Source: Paludibacteraceae bacterium
GTDB taxonomy: Bacteria > Bacteroidota > Bacteroidia > Bacteroidales > Paludibacteraceae
Length of the DNA stretch: 64,000 nt
NCBI GenBank assembly: GCA_017938155.1
Contig: JAGBCD010000040.1
Location: 62,001 to 126,000, forward strand
Reading direction: 5' to 3'
Shown: positions 42,971-51,975 of the stretch, piece by piece
How positions within the stretch are numbered: position 1 is the first letter of the stretch
How the letters are laid out: every line of letters starts with the position of its first letter
Position numbers and translations under genes: made by a program
The notes under the pieces: model-generated
The model's database searches: none
What the model saw: the letters and a program-made list of their open reading frames with translations, nothing else
Told to the model about the DNA's origin: nothing

Positions 42971-44608
42971 TTATTCATGACTAATTTCTGGAGCTATTTT
43001 ACGCAAGTAATCTTCTGGGAATGGAATTCTATTAGGTCCTTCAGGCACTCCCCATTCATTTCTCAAAAACTGACCATTATGTTCCTTACGTTGTTGTCCA
43101 TCAAGATACTTCACAAACAGGTAGATACCTAATTCGCTCCAAGCCTTTGTAGATTTCTCTGCTTGTGAACAAGAATAATTCGTTAGGAATTCATTGGCCT
43201 GTTCTTTTGTCATGTTTGCAACTTTTTCGTCTATTACAGGTATTTGCGCAGCAAACTGTTCTTCCCACATTTGTTGTACACGCATAATATCTGGTTTCAT
43301 AGCCGAATACTTTGTATATGCCCAATTGGCAACAATATTGAATGTCCACCATGCAGAGGTTTGAGAAAAAGTATATAAATCTCCATTCCCCTCCTTATAA
43401 CATTCAGGAACTTTCGTTATGTTGCAATACATTGGTACGTAAAGGGATGTAGCAGCATCATCGACCCCAAACCAAAAGATACCTCCAGCATTAGGATGGG
43501 CATATTCTCTCATTTGTGCCACAAAAGACCACCCTGTTTGTTGTGTAGCAGTTGGACGCTCATACCAATAGTTAACACTATCTAAAGTAAATGTCAAAGA
43601 GCCATATCTAAGTTTGGTATTCCATGGACCTGCATCGGTTCCTTTGGTAATATCCAACGGTGTTCCTTCGTAATGATCTCTCATACATGCTTTGATGTCA
43701 TCAACACTAACCTTTCTATTGGGTTTGATATAAAGAGGCATTCGTTTTCCACAATCTTGTCCTTTAGATTCAACAAAAGTTTTGCCAGTTGCAAAGTCAA
43801 AATATTGCTGCATATCATCAGAAAAATGGTTGAAGAAACACCACACGCGAGCTTCACATACATATAATCCTGAGAAATTATATGGAGCGTATGCTTCTTG
43901 GAAATTGAAATCTTTATCTTTTCCTTTGAAATATCCTCTTTCACGTGCAAATTTCACGACATCATCACTATAAATCCAATTCTGTTTATCATTCCAGTCG
44001 ATACATGTAATTCTCGCCTGATTAGCATGCGCACATATACAATCATCAGGAATGCGTGTTGCTACCCAGACAGCGTCTTTTCCGAAACTACCTTTTCCTA
44101 TCATATCCATGATCCATACCTCATTAGGGTCAGCTATAGTAAAGGTCTCCCCACTACTGGCATAACCATAAGTTTCAACCAAAGAAGTCATACATTCAAT
44201 GGCTTCACGAGCTGTTTTACAACGTTCGAGTGTAATGTACATTAGGCTTCCATAATCAATACCCTCTGAACCTTCCAATTCAGGCCTTCCTCCCCAAGTC
44301 GTTTCAGCTATCGTGAGTTGATGTTCATTCATATTACCTACAACTGAATACGTGTGAGATACTTGAGGTATCTCGCCTAAAGGTCTTCCTGTATCCCAAT
44401 CATTAACCACTCGCATAGCCCCTTGAGGATAATAAGCAGATGGACTATGGTGGAGAAAACCATACAGAACGTAGCTATCAGCTGCATAACTAACAATAGT
44501 GGAACCATCCGTTGAAGCATTTTTACCTACAATAAAGTTGGTACATGCCATAACAGGAATAAACGATACAAAAGCTGAAAATAATAAGCAGATACAAAAA
44601 CGTTTCAT
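42971..44608 (-). CDS. exported C69-family dipeptidase
   Basis: A 545-residue secreted N-terminal nucleophile peptidase. The signal peptide ends VMA, so Cys of CTNFIVGKNASTDGS becomes N-terminal and acts as nucleophile after cleavage. Later landmarks are VVGNMNEHQLTIAETTWGG, EAIECMTSLVETYGY, GETFTIADPNEVWIMD and FWFGVDDAATSLYVP. Members hydrolyse dipeptides outside the cytoplasm. The ATG at 44608 (MKRFCICLL) is preferred over 44641, which would lengthen the signal sequence. It precedes pepD, so periplasmic and cytoplasmic dipeptidases appear paired. Confidence 0.9.
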   Translation of the reverse strand: MKRFCICLLFSAFVSFIPVMACTNFIVGKNASTDGSTIVSYAADSYVLYGFLHHSPSAYYPQGAMRVVNDWDTGRPLGEIPQVSHTYSVVGNMNEHQLTIAETTWGGRPELEGSEGIDYGSLMYITLERCKTAREAIECMTSLVETYGYASSGETFTIADPNEVWIMDMIGKGSFGKDAVWVATRIPDDCICAHANQARITCIDWNDKQNWIYSDDVVKFARERGYFKGKDKDFNFQEAYAPYNFSGLYVCEARVWCFFNHFSDDMQQYFDFATGKTFVESKGQDCGKRMPLYIKPNRKVSVDDIKACMRDHYEGTPLDITKGTDAGPWNTKLRYGSLTFTLDSVNYWYERPTATQQTGWSFVAQMREYAHPNAGGIFWFGVDDAATSLYVPMYCNITKVPECYKEGNGDLYTFSQTSAWWTFNIVANWAYTKYSAMKPDIMRVQQMWEEQFAAQIPVIDEKVANMTKEQANEFLTNYSCSQAEKSTKAWSELGIYLFVKYLDGQQRKEHNGQFLRNEWGVPEGPNRIPFPEDYLRKIAPEISHE

Positions 44609-44638
44609 ATAAATCAATTTACATATTATACATTGTTG

Positions 44639-44670
44639 CAAAGATAAGATTTTTTTTTGGATTATACAAA
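44639..44670 (-). promoter_or_regulatory. promoter of the C69 dipeptidase-pepD unit
   Basis: On the minus strand TTTG, 20 bp, TATCTTTG, ending 30 bp before the ATG at 44608. Confidence 0.78.
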
Positions 44671-44744
44671 TTCATATCCCTGCTAAACAAATTGTTTTTT
44701 TTCATGGTATAATAAAAAAAAATCATTTACACTGCAAGTGACCA

Positions 44745-44779
44745 ATAAAAAAAAGATAATGTTTACAAACATTATCTTA
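44745..44779 (-). terminator. terminator of the acpP-fabF-DUF2582-U32 unit
   Basis: Stem AAGATAATGTT / AACATTATCTT; on the minus strand it is followed by eight T residues, about 50 nt after the U32 gene stop. Confidence 0.85.
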
Positions 44780-44828
44780 TAAATCAATTTGTTATATATA
44801 TTCAAAATATCATCTATATTAAGAATTA

Positions 44829-46085
44829 TTACTCTACTACTTGCATAATATAAAGTTTGTCACCGCGTCGAATCAAGTGATCCGTTTTGACAGCAAAATA
44901 AGCACCTTTTGCTATCTGAGATCGAACTTTACCTTTATTATCATGCAAATCATGTGCTACCATTTCATAAGCCCCAGTGGTCTCACCGATGATGAGCAAT
45001 TCGTCACCCTCTTTTACTTGGTCAATAGCCTCCACAAAAAACTCCGCAACACTAATATTCTTGAAGAAGTTTGTACATCTTCCGACATATCGTTTTTGTC
45101 TTGTCGCTTTTGAGCCATATTTATTGGTCCATTCTCCCAATTTCTGTCCTTGATAGTATCCATCCCAAAAGCCCCTATTGAAGACTCTTGCTAATTTTTG
45201 ATCCCATTCCACAATACGTTGTTCTATTGCTTCATTAGCATATTCACCATTTACCCATGCTTGCACCGCTTCCCTGTAGCATGCAACAACGGTTTTGACA
45301 TATTCAGCACCTCTTGCTCGTCCCTCAATTTTTAAAACCGTGACACCCGCATCTAATAAATGATTAAGAAAATGTATCGTTTTAAGATCCTTAGGAGACA
45401 TAATATATTGGTTATCTACTTCCAATTCTAAATCGGACTCTTTATCTTTTACAATATATCCTCTCCTACATACTTGCATGCATGCGCCTCTATTGGCACT
45501 TGCACCTAAATTATTAAGACTAAGATAACACTTTCCACTCACTGCCATACAAAGTGCGCCATGACAAAACATCTCTATACGAATTAGTTCACCCTTAGGA
45601 CCTCTAATGTTTTGCTCAACGATTTGCTGATGAATAGAAGCAACTTGTTGCATATTAAGTTCTCGTGCAAGCACAACAACGTCCGCAAACTGTGCATAAA
45701 AACGCAAAGCCTCTATATTAGCTATATTTAATTGAGTGGATAGGTGCACTTCAACTCCCTGTTGATAAGCATATTGCAGCACCGCAATATCGCTTGCTAT
45801 GATTGCATCTACCCCTGCTTTCTTTGCTTGATTTACAATCTCTTGCATCAAAGGCAAATCTTCAGGGTAGATGACAGTATTGAGTGTTAAGTAGGTTTTC
45901 ACACCTACTTCCGCACACATATGCACAATTTGGTGCATATCTTGAGTAGAAAAATTGGCAGAAGAACGTGCACGCATATTTAGGTATTCAATACCAAAAT
46001 ACACACTTGTAGCTCCTGCTTCAATAGCCGCAGCCAAACTTTCCCAGCTTCCCACTGGAGCCATTATCTCTATTTTACTACTCAT
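44829..46085 (-). CDS. peptidase U32-family protein (TrhP/RlhA-like RNA-modifying)
   Basis: A 418-residue protein of the U32 family. Characterised bacterial relatives work in tRNA or rRNA hydroxylation rather than proteolysis. The TIM-barrel starts EIMAPVGSWESLAAAI, GATSVYFG. The Cys pattern of a probable iron-sulfur site is clear: CHGALCMAVSGKCYLS and GACMQVCRRGY around residues 170-208, followed by the conserved SPKDLKTIHFL and LKIEGRARGAEYV. It is at the end of the acpP-fabF unit, 11 bp after the DUF2582 gene. The exact RNA target is not known. Confidence 0.87.
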   Translation of the reverse strand: MSSKIEIMAPVGSWESLAAAIEAGATSVYFGIEYLNMRARSSANFSTQDMHQIVHMCAEVGVKTYLTLNTVIYPEDLPLMQEIVNQAKKAGVDAIIASDIAVLQYAYQQGVEVHLSTQLNIANIEALRFYAQFADVVVLARELNMQQVASIHQQIVEQNIRGPKGELIRIEMFCHGALCMAVSGKCYLSLNNLGASANRGACMQVCRRGYIVKDKESDLELEVDNQYIMSPKDLKTIHFLNHLLDAGVTVLKIEGRARGAEYVKTVVACYREAVQAWVNGEYANEAIEQRIVEWDQKLARVFNRGFWDGYYQGQKLGEWTNKYGSKATRQKRYVGRCTNFFKNISVAEFFVEAIDQVKEGDELLIIGETTGAYEMVAHDLHDNKGKVRSQIAKGAYFAVKTDHLIRRGDKLYIMQVVE

Positions 46086-46096
46086 TTTGCTGATTT

Positions 46097-46294
46097 TTAA
46101 AGCAACGTAATAATGGTCTCTGTATCTGTAATGGTAAACGCGATTTTTGATTCACGTGCTAACCAACCAAGAGCCATGTTGAGTTCTAATTCTTTTAGTT
46201 TTGTTGCTTTCTTCAAAGCCTTTGTTGTGAGTTCTCCACCTTGCAGAGCAGACCAGATTAATCCAGCATTCTCACCAATTTTGTTTGTAATCAT
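46097..46294 (-). CDS. winged helix-turn-helix protein (DUF2582)
   Basis: A 65-residue protein. The sequence GLIWSALQGGELTTKALKKATKLKELELNMALGWLARESKI (two helices and a turn) fits the DUF2582 wHTH family of Bacteroidota; the C-terminal strands FTITDTETIITLL would form the wing. Function unknown; it may bind nucleic acid. Lies between fabF (41 bp gap) and the U32 gene. Confidence 0.82.
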   Translation of the reverse strand: MITNKIGENAGLIWSALQGGELTTKALKKATKLKELELNMALGWLARESKIAFTITDTETIITLL

Positions 46295-46335
46295 AATAGT
46301 ACCTTAAAAAAAATAATAATTAATATTGGGTATTG

Positions 46336-47586
46336 CTACCATTTTTTGAACACAATACAAGCATTATGCCCTCCAAATCCAAACGTATTGCTTATAGCAT
46401 ATGTTAGATTTCTTTTTTGGGCGAAATTGAATGTAAAGTTTAGATCATTACCTATTGTTTCATCATCATCCCCTTCTACATGGTTTATTGTAGGCGGAAC
46501 TATTCCATCTTTGAGTGACATTATCGTAGCAGCAGCTTCTACTGCGCCAGTAGCACCCATTAAATGTCCAGTCATTGATTTGGTAGAAGAGATATTAAGT
46601 CGTTTTGCATCTTCACCCCAAACAGTCCTTATAGCCTTTACCTCAGCAATATCACCAAGAGGTGTGGAGGTACCATGAGCGTTAATATAATCTATTTGCG
46701 CAGGTGTTACATGGGCATCTTGCATTGCCAATTTCATCACGTTTGCAGCCCCTACACCATTAGGCTCAGGTGCTGTCATATGATATGCATCAGCATTCAT
46801 TCCTGTTCCCACCACTTCTGCTAAGATAGAGGCGCCTCGAGCTATAGCATGTTCATACTCCTCTAACACTAAGCATGCTCCTCCTTCACCTATAACAAAT
46901 CCATCCCTTGAAGCAGAAAATGGCCTTGAAGCTGTTTGGGGATCATCGTTACGAGTAGATAAGGCATGCAACGAATTGAAACCTCCCACTCCAGAACAGG
47001 TTATATCAGCATCACTACCTCCTGTAAGCATAATATCTGCTCGTCCCAATCGAATAATATCGAATGCCTGCGCTATAGCATGTCCCGAAGATGCACAGGC
47101 GGATGCAACTCCAAAGTTAGGGCCTTTTAAACCAAAATGAAGTGATATATGTCCCGCTCCCATGTTCAATATGGTTTTGGGAATAAGTAGTGGACTAAAG
47201 CGAGGTACCTGACCTACTGAATAGTCCATACAATCGCTTTCAAAACTTTTCAGTCCTCCCATTCCACTAGCCCATACCACTCCTATACGATTGGTGTCTA
47301 ATTGTTCTAGTTTAAGATTGGCTTGCTCTATGGCCTCAGACGCAGAAACTATAGCAAATTGAGCATAGCGGTCCATTTTTCTCTCTTCTTTCCTATCTAT
47401 AAAAAGACTGCTATCAAACCCTTTGACTTCGCATGCGAATCTTGTCTTGAATAGAGCAGGATCAAATAAAGTTATTTCATCTGCTCCACTAATCCCCTTG
47501 AGCATTGCTTCCCAAGTACTTTGCCAAGTATTTCCTAAAGGCGTTACCGCTCCTAATCCAGTAACTACAACTCTTTTCAAGTCCAT
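46336..47586 (-). CDS. fabF: beta-ketoacyl-ACP synthase II
   Basis: Condenses malonyl-ACP with acyl-ACP in fatty-acid elongation. The 416 residues have the catalytic triad of KAS II: Cys in VASACASSGHAIAQA near residue 163, His in INAHGTSTPLGDIAE near 303 and His in SMTGHLMGATGAVEA near 340. The C-terminal NTFGFGGHNACIVF is intact. It follows acpP by 67 bp with a hairpin in between. The rnc gene, often downstream in this phylum, is not here; DUF2582 and U32 genes are instead. Confidence 0.97.
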   Translation of the reverse strand: MDLKRVVVTGLGAVTPLGNTWQSTWEAMLKGISGADEITLFDPALFKTRFACEVKGFDSSLFIDRKEERKMDRYAQFAIVSASEAIEQANLKLEQLDTNRIGVVWASGMGGLKSFESDCMDYSVGQVPRFSPLLIPKTILNMGAGHISLHFGLKGPNFGVASACASSGHAIAQAFDIIRLGRADIMLTGGSDADITCSGVGGFNSLHALSTRNDDPQTASRPFSASRDGFVIGEGGACLVLEEYEHAIARGASILAEVVGTGMNADAYHMTAPEPNGVGAANVMKLAMQDAHVTPAQIDYINAHGTSTPLGDIAEVKAIRTVWGEDAKRLNISSTKSMTGHLMGATGAVEAAATIMSLKDGIVPPTINHVEGDDDETIGNDLNFTFNFAQKRNLTYAISNTFGFGGHNACIVFKKW

Positions 47587-47599
47587 AACTACTTACAAG

Positions 47600-47633
47600 A
47601 ACGAGTCTGCAGGATGGTGTCCCACAGACTCGT
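47600..47633 (-). promoter_or_regulatory. hairpin between acpP and fabF
   Basis: Stem ACGAGTCTG (47601-47609) / CAGACTCGT (47624-47632), 14-nt loop, no T tract. It may be an RNA processing or attenuation signal that sets the acpP:fabF ratio, since ACP is needed in large excess. Confidence 0.55.
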
Positions 47634-47653
47634 AGAGATTATACACGTTTGTC

Positions 47654-47890
47654 TTAAGCAAGAGCTTTTTCAATGTAATTAACTGCATCACCTACAGTAG
47701 CGATCAATTGTGTATCTTCATCTGGAACAGTGATACCAAATTCCTTTTCAAACTCCATGATCAACTCTACTGTATCCAATGAATCTGCATTAAGATCTGT
47801 TGTAAAATTAGCATCTAGAGTTACTTGTGACTCTTTAACACCTAATTTGTCTACAATGATAGCTTTTACTTTTGATTCTAATTCTGACAT
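47654..47890 (-). CDS. acpP: acyl carrier protein
   Basis: A 78-residue acidic carrier. Phosphopantetheine is attached to Ser in [14 protein letters not shown] near residue 38. It has the usual helices and the ending YIEKALA. The ATG at 47890 (MSELESKV) is the natural start; a frame extension to 47932 overlaps the leader. It heads the fab unit under the promoter at 47944-47975. Confidence 0.97.
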   Translation of the reverse strand: MSELESKVKAIIVDKLGVKESQVTLDANFTTDLNADSLDTVELIMEFEKEFGITVPDEDTQLIATVGDAVNYIEKALA

Positions 47891-47943
47891 AATTTTACTA
47901 TTTAAATTGTTAATATTCTCACACAAAATCACAAAATGTGCTG

Positions 47944-47975
47944 CAAAGATATAATATTAAAACCATTTATGCAAA
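47944..47975 (-). promoter_or_regulatory. promoter of acpP-fabF unit
   Basis: On the minus strand TTTG, 20 bp, TATCTTTG, both boxes at consensus; leader about 55 nt. Confidence 0.8.
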
Positions 47976-48078
47976 TTTTTACTAGTTTTTAATCGTTTTT
48001 CACTATAAAAACATAAAAACGGCCGTATTTTTGTGATTTTTTAATATTTTGTATAATTATTCAATATTTTATATAGGA

Positions 48079-49872
48079 TTAGGAAAACATATTCTTCCCT
48101 ATTTCTTCATCCGATAGCACATGAATAATCTTTTTACCATCAGGGGTATACATGTAGGTAGGCAATTTGAATAATCTACTAATAATATCTTGCATTTCTT
48201 CATCCGTCAGATGTCTCCCATAAGGAATGGCCGTGTGCAGAGCTAATTGTTTCGCAATTTGTTCGCGCCATACCTCCTTCAATTTTGCATTTTCTTGAAG
48301 GTGGATTAATATCTCTTGTAACACGACTTTAGCATTAGCTATTTCGACATTTGGGGGAACACCATTAATAGAGAAACTAGTTTTACTAAATTGTGACAAA
48401 TCAAATCCCACACTATGGAGTTCATCCAAAGCATCCATGACTATCATCATACTTTCCGGATTAAGTTCCCATATCTCCGGAAAAAGTAATTGCTGTGAAA
48501 TCACTCGTTCATCCAATATTTGTTTGACATATTGATGATACAATATCGCTTGATGAGCACGATGCTGATCAATAATAAGTAATCCAATGGATGATGCTAC
48601 ACAAATATATTTATCAACGTATTGTATTGGGACATTCCACCAAATTTCATCTTCAAAAATTACGGCTTGTTTGGTATCCTCAAGAGTGGTATGTTCCGTA
48701 TAATCATCTGGATTTGAATACAAGGTTTGCCAATTAGAAGAGGAAACATTATTGGATTGTTTGAAGGGATTATAATTAACATCCCGCGTACAAACAGGTT
48801 TGGGCATGATGGAAGTAGTATTCAAAATAGGCATTTCTATTTTTCCCGACACATCAAAATCCAAAGATGGAGCGATATTAAATTTACCTAAAGCCTCTCT
48901 CACTGTAGCAAGAAGTATTTGAAACACCAATTGATCATCCGCAAATTTAATTTCTGTTTTGGTAGGATGAATATTAACATCTATCGTATCTGGATTGACT
49001 TCAAAATATATAAAATACGATGGGTTAGCCTCCTGTTGTAACATTCCCGAATAAGCATTAAGAACTGCTTTATGGAAATAGGGATGGCGCATATATCTTC
49101 CGTTAACGAAAAAGTACTGTTGGTGATTCTTAGAAGCAAACTCTGGTTTACCTATAAAACCACGAATGGATACAATTTCTGTATCCGCCCCTATTTCTAC
49201 AAAATTCGCAGTATATGAATTTCGAGATGACTTACCAAAAATAGCCTCAATACGTTGCTTTTCTGTACCAGCATTAAGTTCTAATATTAACTCATCGTTA
49301 TGCACCAAAACAAATGCCACTTTGGGATAGACCAATGCTATTCTATAGAATTCATTAAGTATATTTCTAAACTCTGTTTGATCGGACTTTAAAAATTTTC
49401 TTCTGACAGGCACATTATAGAACAAGTTTTTTACCTTTATGTTTGTTCCTACTGGACATTGGACGAGTTCTTGTTCTTGAACTTTAGAGCCATCTATTTC
49501 TAATCTCGTTCCTAATTGATCTTGCTCCCTACGCGTTGATACTTCAACTTGTGCGATAGCACAGATACTTGCCAAAGCCTCTCCTCTAAAGCCCATTGTT
49601 CTTAGAGAGAATAGGTCTGATGCCTTACTAATCTTGGATGTAGCATGTCTTTCAAAAGCCATTCTCACATCTGTTTCACTCATCCCCACTCCATTATCAA
49701 TCACTTGCAAAAGAGTTCGACCAGCATCTTGTACAATGACTTGTATCTTGTCGGCTTTCGCATCCAAGGCATTCTCAGCTAATTCTTTAAGACAACTTGA
49801 TGGTCTTTGAATAACTTCTCCAGCTGCAATCTGATTAGCAACATTATCTGGCAAAAGATGAATGATATCCAT
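48079..49872 (-). CDS. mutL: DNA mismatch repair protein MutL, endonuclease motif not conserved
   Basis: A 597-residue GHKL ATPase that links MutS mismatch recognition to repair. The N-terminal half has ENALDAKAD, DNGVGMSETD, GFRGEALASI and the transducer NGRYMRHPYF. The C-terminal half has DQHRAHQAILYHQ, where the metal-binding motif DQHAxxExxxE of nicking MutLs has Gln and His at the two Glu positions, and ALHTAIPYGRHL ... YTPDGK in place of the CPHGR segment. The nicking site therefore seems absent, as in MutH-type systems, although no mutH is visible here. Second gene after a TPR lipoprotein unit; 12 bp from the small membrane-protein gene. Confidence 0.95.
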   Translation of the reverse strand: MDIIHLLPDNVANQIAAGEVIQRPSSCLKELAENALDAKADKIQVIVQDAGRTLLQVIDNGVGMSETDVRMAFERHATSKISKASDLFSLRTMGFRGEALASICAIAQVEVSTRREQDQLGTRLEIDGSKVQEQELVQCPVGTNIKVKNLFYNVPVRRKFLKSDQTEFRNILNEFYRIALVYPKVAFVLVHNDELILELNAGTEKQRIEAIFGKSSRNSYTANFVEIGADTEIVSIRGFIGKPEFASKNHQQYFFVNGRYMRHPYFHKAVLNAYSGMLQQEANPSYFIYFEVNPDTIDVNIHPTKTEIKFADDQLVFQILLATVREALGKFNIAPSLDFDVSGKIEMPILNTTSIMPKPVCTRDVNYNPFKQSNNVSSSNWQTLYSNPDDYTEHTTLEDTKQAVIFEDEIWWNVPIQYVDKYICVASSIGLLIIDQHRAHQAILYHQYVKQILDERVISQQLLFPEIWELNPESMMIVMDALDELHSVGFDLSQFSKTSFSINGVPPNVEIANAKVVLQEILIHLQENAKLKEVWREQIAKQLALHTAIPYGRHLTDEEMQDIISRLFKLPTYMYTPDGKKIIHVLSDEEIGKNMFS

Positions 49873-49884
49873 TATTTTTAGGCA

Positions 49885-50118
49885 TTAGTTAAAAAAAGAA
49901 TACACAAATAATAGCATTGCAAAAAGAGCAATCCAAAAGATAAGTTTGGACTTGTGTTGCGATTTATTTCTTTGCATATTCTTCTCATGTTCTTTACGTA
50001 AATCTCCGTGTTGAAGGCGCGCAAGTTTTTCCTTGCGCGCCTCTTTATCCTTATCGTAATAAATGGGGCGATAGTCCCATTCACGAGGTTTTCTAACCTT
50101 TGGAAATAATATAGACAT
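49885..50118 (-). CDS. small single-pass membrane protein
   Basis: A 77-residue protein, charged in the N-terminal two thirds (Lys/Arg/Glu-rich, for example EARKEKLARLQHGDLRKEHE, potentially coiled) and with a C-terminal helix LIFWIALFAMLLFVYSFF. The start overlaps the upstream stop (TAATG) and it lies 12 bp before mutL, so it is a translated member of the TPR-mutL unit. It may be a tail-anchored protein. No function is known. The alternative reading frame on this strand is rejected because it lacks the operon coupling. Confidence 0.65.
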   Translation of the reverse strand: MSILFPKVRKPREWDYRPIYYDKDKEARKEKLARLQHGDLRKEHEKNMQRNKSQHKSKLIFWIALFAMLLFVYSFFN

Positions 50119-51803
50119 TATTTAACAATAGCCATGAAAGTTTCGTCTTCCATATACTTAGCAAACTCGATATCTTTCTTAGCACGCTCTTTCATAGAAG
50201 CATCCTTAGCCACAGCCGCTTTCATGTTTGTATAAACAGCGTCACGGTCGTTTGTACGTGCTCCAATGATTGCGCTCAAATATGAAGTTGTTGCGTTAGG
50301 AGTTTGGATAGCAGCTATCACCTTGCGAGCACCTGCATAGTCCTCATTCAAGATACGTTGGATAGCAGCATTATTAGAAGCCTTGTCACCATAAGCTGTT
50401 TTTGCCTTAGCATAGTCTCCTTGCATTGTATAAAGAGTACCTTGAGCTGATTGCAAATCTCCACTGGTTCCAGCAGCTTTTCCAAAATAAACTTCTGCCT
50501 TTGCCAAGTCTCCATCAGCTAAAGCTGCAATACCAGCATTGTAATTGATATCAGCATTGCTTGGATCAATAGCCAAAGCTTTGGTGTAGCAACGACGAGC
50601 CTCAGCAACGTTATCTTGTGCAAAGTAGCACATACCCATATTGTTCCAACCACGGCAATCATTGCTATAGATTTCTGAAACTTTCTTGTAGATTGCAAGT
50701 TTCTCAGCATTTACGTTGGTAAGTGTAGCTGCATAGAGCAACTCTTCCACTGTCAAACCTGAAGGATTGCTGTTTGCGAGAGCTTTGATTTCATCATCAG
50801 ACTTACCAATAAGGTCCGTTGTCAAAACGAGACGGCTACGACGCAATGCAGGAAGAATCTCATCAGCAATAGTTTGATAAACAGCGCTTAAGTTTTTGAT
50901 TTGTGCTTCACGCTCTTCTGGGTCTGTGTACATGCTCAATACGCGCAAAACAAGTTGTTTGTCTTGAATATTGCTTTGTTCCATAGCTTTTTGGAAACCT
51001 TCCCAGTCTTCAGCAGTGATTTTAGAAGCAACTTCTGCTTGAATCTTATTCTTCTTGAGTTGTTTCTCCAAATATTTTTGTGATTTTGCTTGACGAGCCT
51101 CAGCAAGTTTGGTATTCAAATCAAGTTCACCATCAGGACTTGCATAACCTAAAACTTCGAGGTTATTGATAGCTTTTTTCTCGTTTGCATCAGCTTCTTT
51201 GATAGCTGCGTGCAAGTCATTCATTTGTTGTGATTTCAATTCAGAATTACGCAAGTTGGATTGTTGGATAAGGAACATAATGTCAGCCTCTTGCATCTCT
51301 TGGATAATACGTTGGAATTTATCAGCAACAATTTGTGTCTTAACATCTTTAGCAGAAGCTAATTTAGGAGTAGTTACAACACCATCAGCAATTTTAACGT
51401 CAGGAATATCAACAACTTTGTTACCCTTCTTAGCTGAGAATCTAAGATATAACTCAGATTGTGCCATTTCAGGAACAAAATCAAAACTTGCAGATTGGGT
51501 ATATGAACCACCTGCTTTGTAATTTACCTTCTTTCCATTTTCTTTTGCTTTCTCACCTACATAAGTAACAGGCTCACCCAAAACTTCTTTTCCGTCAAAT
51601 TTGAGTACAGGAGTCACAACAAGCACACCTTTTTTTGCAAATTTCTTAACAGGGAAAGTTCCTGTAATTTCTGCATTTACCTTATTTCCAACTACTGTTA
51701 GAGGATTAGGGTTAACACTAATTTGTTCTGGCTGTACAGGATCGCCACATGACGTCAACATTGCAATAGCAACAAGCGCCACAAATAAGATAGTTTTTTT
51801 CAT
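50118..51803 (-). CDS. TPR-containing lipoprotein with OmpA-like segment
   Basis: A 561-residue exported protein. The signal peptide ends in the lipobox AMLTSC. The N-terminal half is a beta-rich domain (about residues 25-150); then comes a region with VLGYASPDGELDLNTKLAEARQ, which resembles an OmpA-like peptidoglycan-binding motif. The C-terminal part has tetratricopeptide repeats (GWNNMGMCYFAQDNVAEARRCYTKALAIDPSNA and further units to residue 500), suggesting protein-protein contact. Location is the periplasm or outer membrane. It starts a unit with the small membrane protein and mutL. Similar proteins are found in P. gingivalis and other Bacteroidales. Confidence 0.8.
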   Translation of the reverse strand: MKKTILFVALVAIAMLTSCGDPVQPEQISVNPNPLTVVGNKVNAEITGTFPVKKFAKKGVLVVTPVLKFDGKEVLGEPVTYVGEKAKENGKKVNYKAGGSYTQSASFDFVPEMAQSELYLRFSAKKGNKVVDIPDVKIADGVVTTPKLASAKDVKTQIVADKFQRIIQEMQEADIMFLIQQSNLRNSELKSQQMNDLHAAIKEADANEKKAINNLEVLGYASPDGELDLNTKLAEARQAKSQKYLEKQLKKNKIQAEVASKITAEDWEGFQKAMEQSNIQDKQLVLRVLSMYTDPEEREAQIKNLSAVYQTIADEILPALRRSRLVLTTDLIGKSDDEIKALANSNPSGLTVEELLYAATLTNVNAEKLAIYKKVSEIYSNDCRGWNNMGMCYFAQDNVAEARRCYTKALAIDPSNADINYNAGIAALADGDLAKAEVYFGKAAGTSGDLQSAQGTLYTMQGDYAKAKTAYGDKASNNAAIQRILNEDYAGARKVIAAIQTPNATTSYLSAIIGARTNDRDAVYTNMKAAVAKDASMKERAKKDIEFAKYMEDETFMAIVK

Positions 51804-51879
51804 ACGTTAAAAATTATATTTATGAGTTATATTTTATCTTTGCGAGATTACTAAGCATGGTCTCACAACATACCGGCCG

Positions 51880-51910
51880 CAAAATTACAAAAACTTTTGC
51901 AAACTCACAA
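51880..51910 (-). promoter_or_regulatory. promoter of the TPR lipoprotein-mutL unit
   Basis: On the minus strand TTG, 20 bp, TAATTTTG; about 75 bp before the ATG at 51803. Confidence 0.6.
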
Positions 51911-51948
51911 CTTTCGCGCGAATATTTTTTTATTTTCTATATTTTTTG

Positions 51949-51956
51949 TATCTTTG
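51949..51956 (+). promoter_or_regulatory. -7 element of the 51976-pyrE unit
   Basis: TATCTTTG, 20 bp before the ATG at 51976. The upstream box is T-rich but not a clean TTTG. Confidence 0.6.
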
Positions 51957-51975
51957 CAGTCTCAATTAGTCTATT

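Noticed and set aside
49878..50084. Alternative frame for the small gene between the TPR lipoprotein and mutL
   Set aside because: The frame at 49885-50118 starts by TAATG coupling with the upstream gene and gives a clear C-terminal membrane helix; the alternative has neither.
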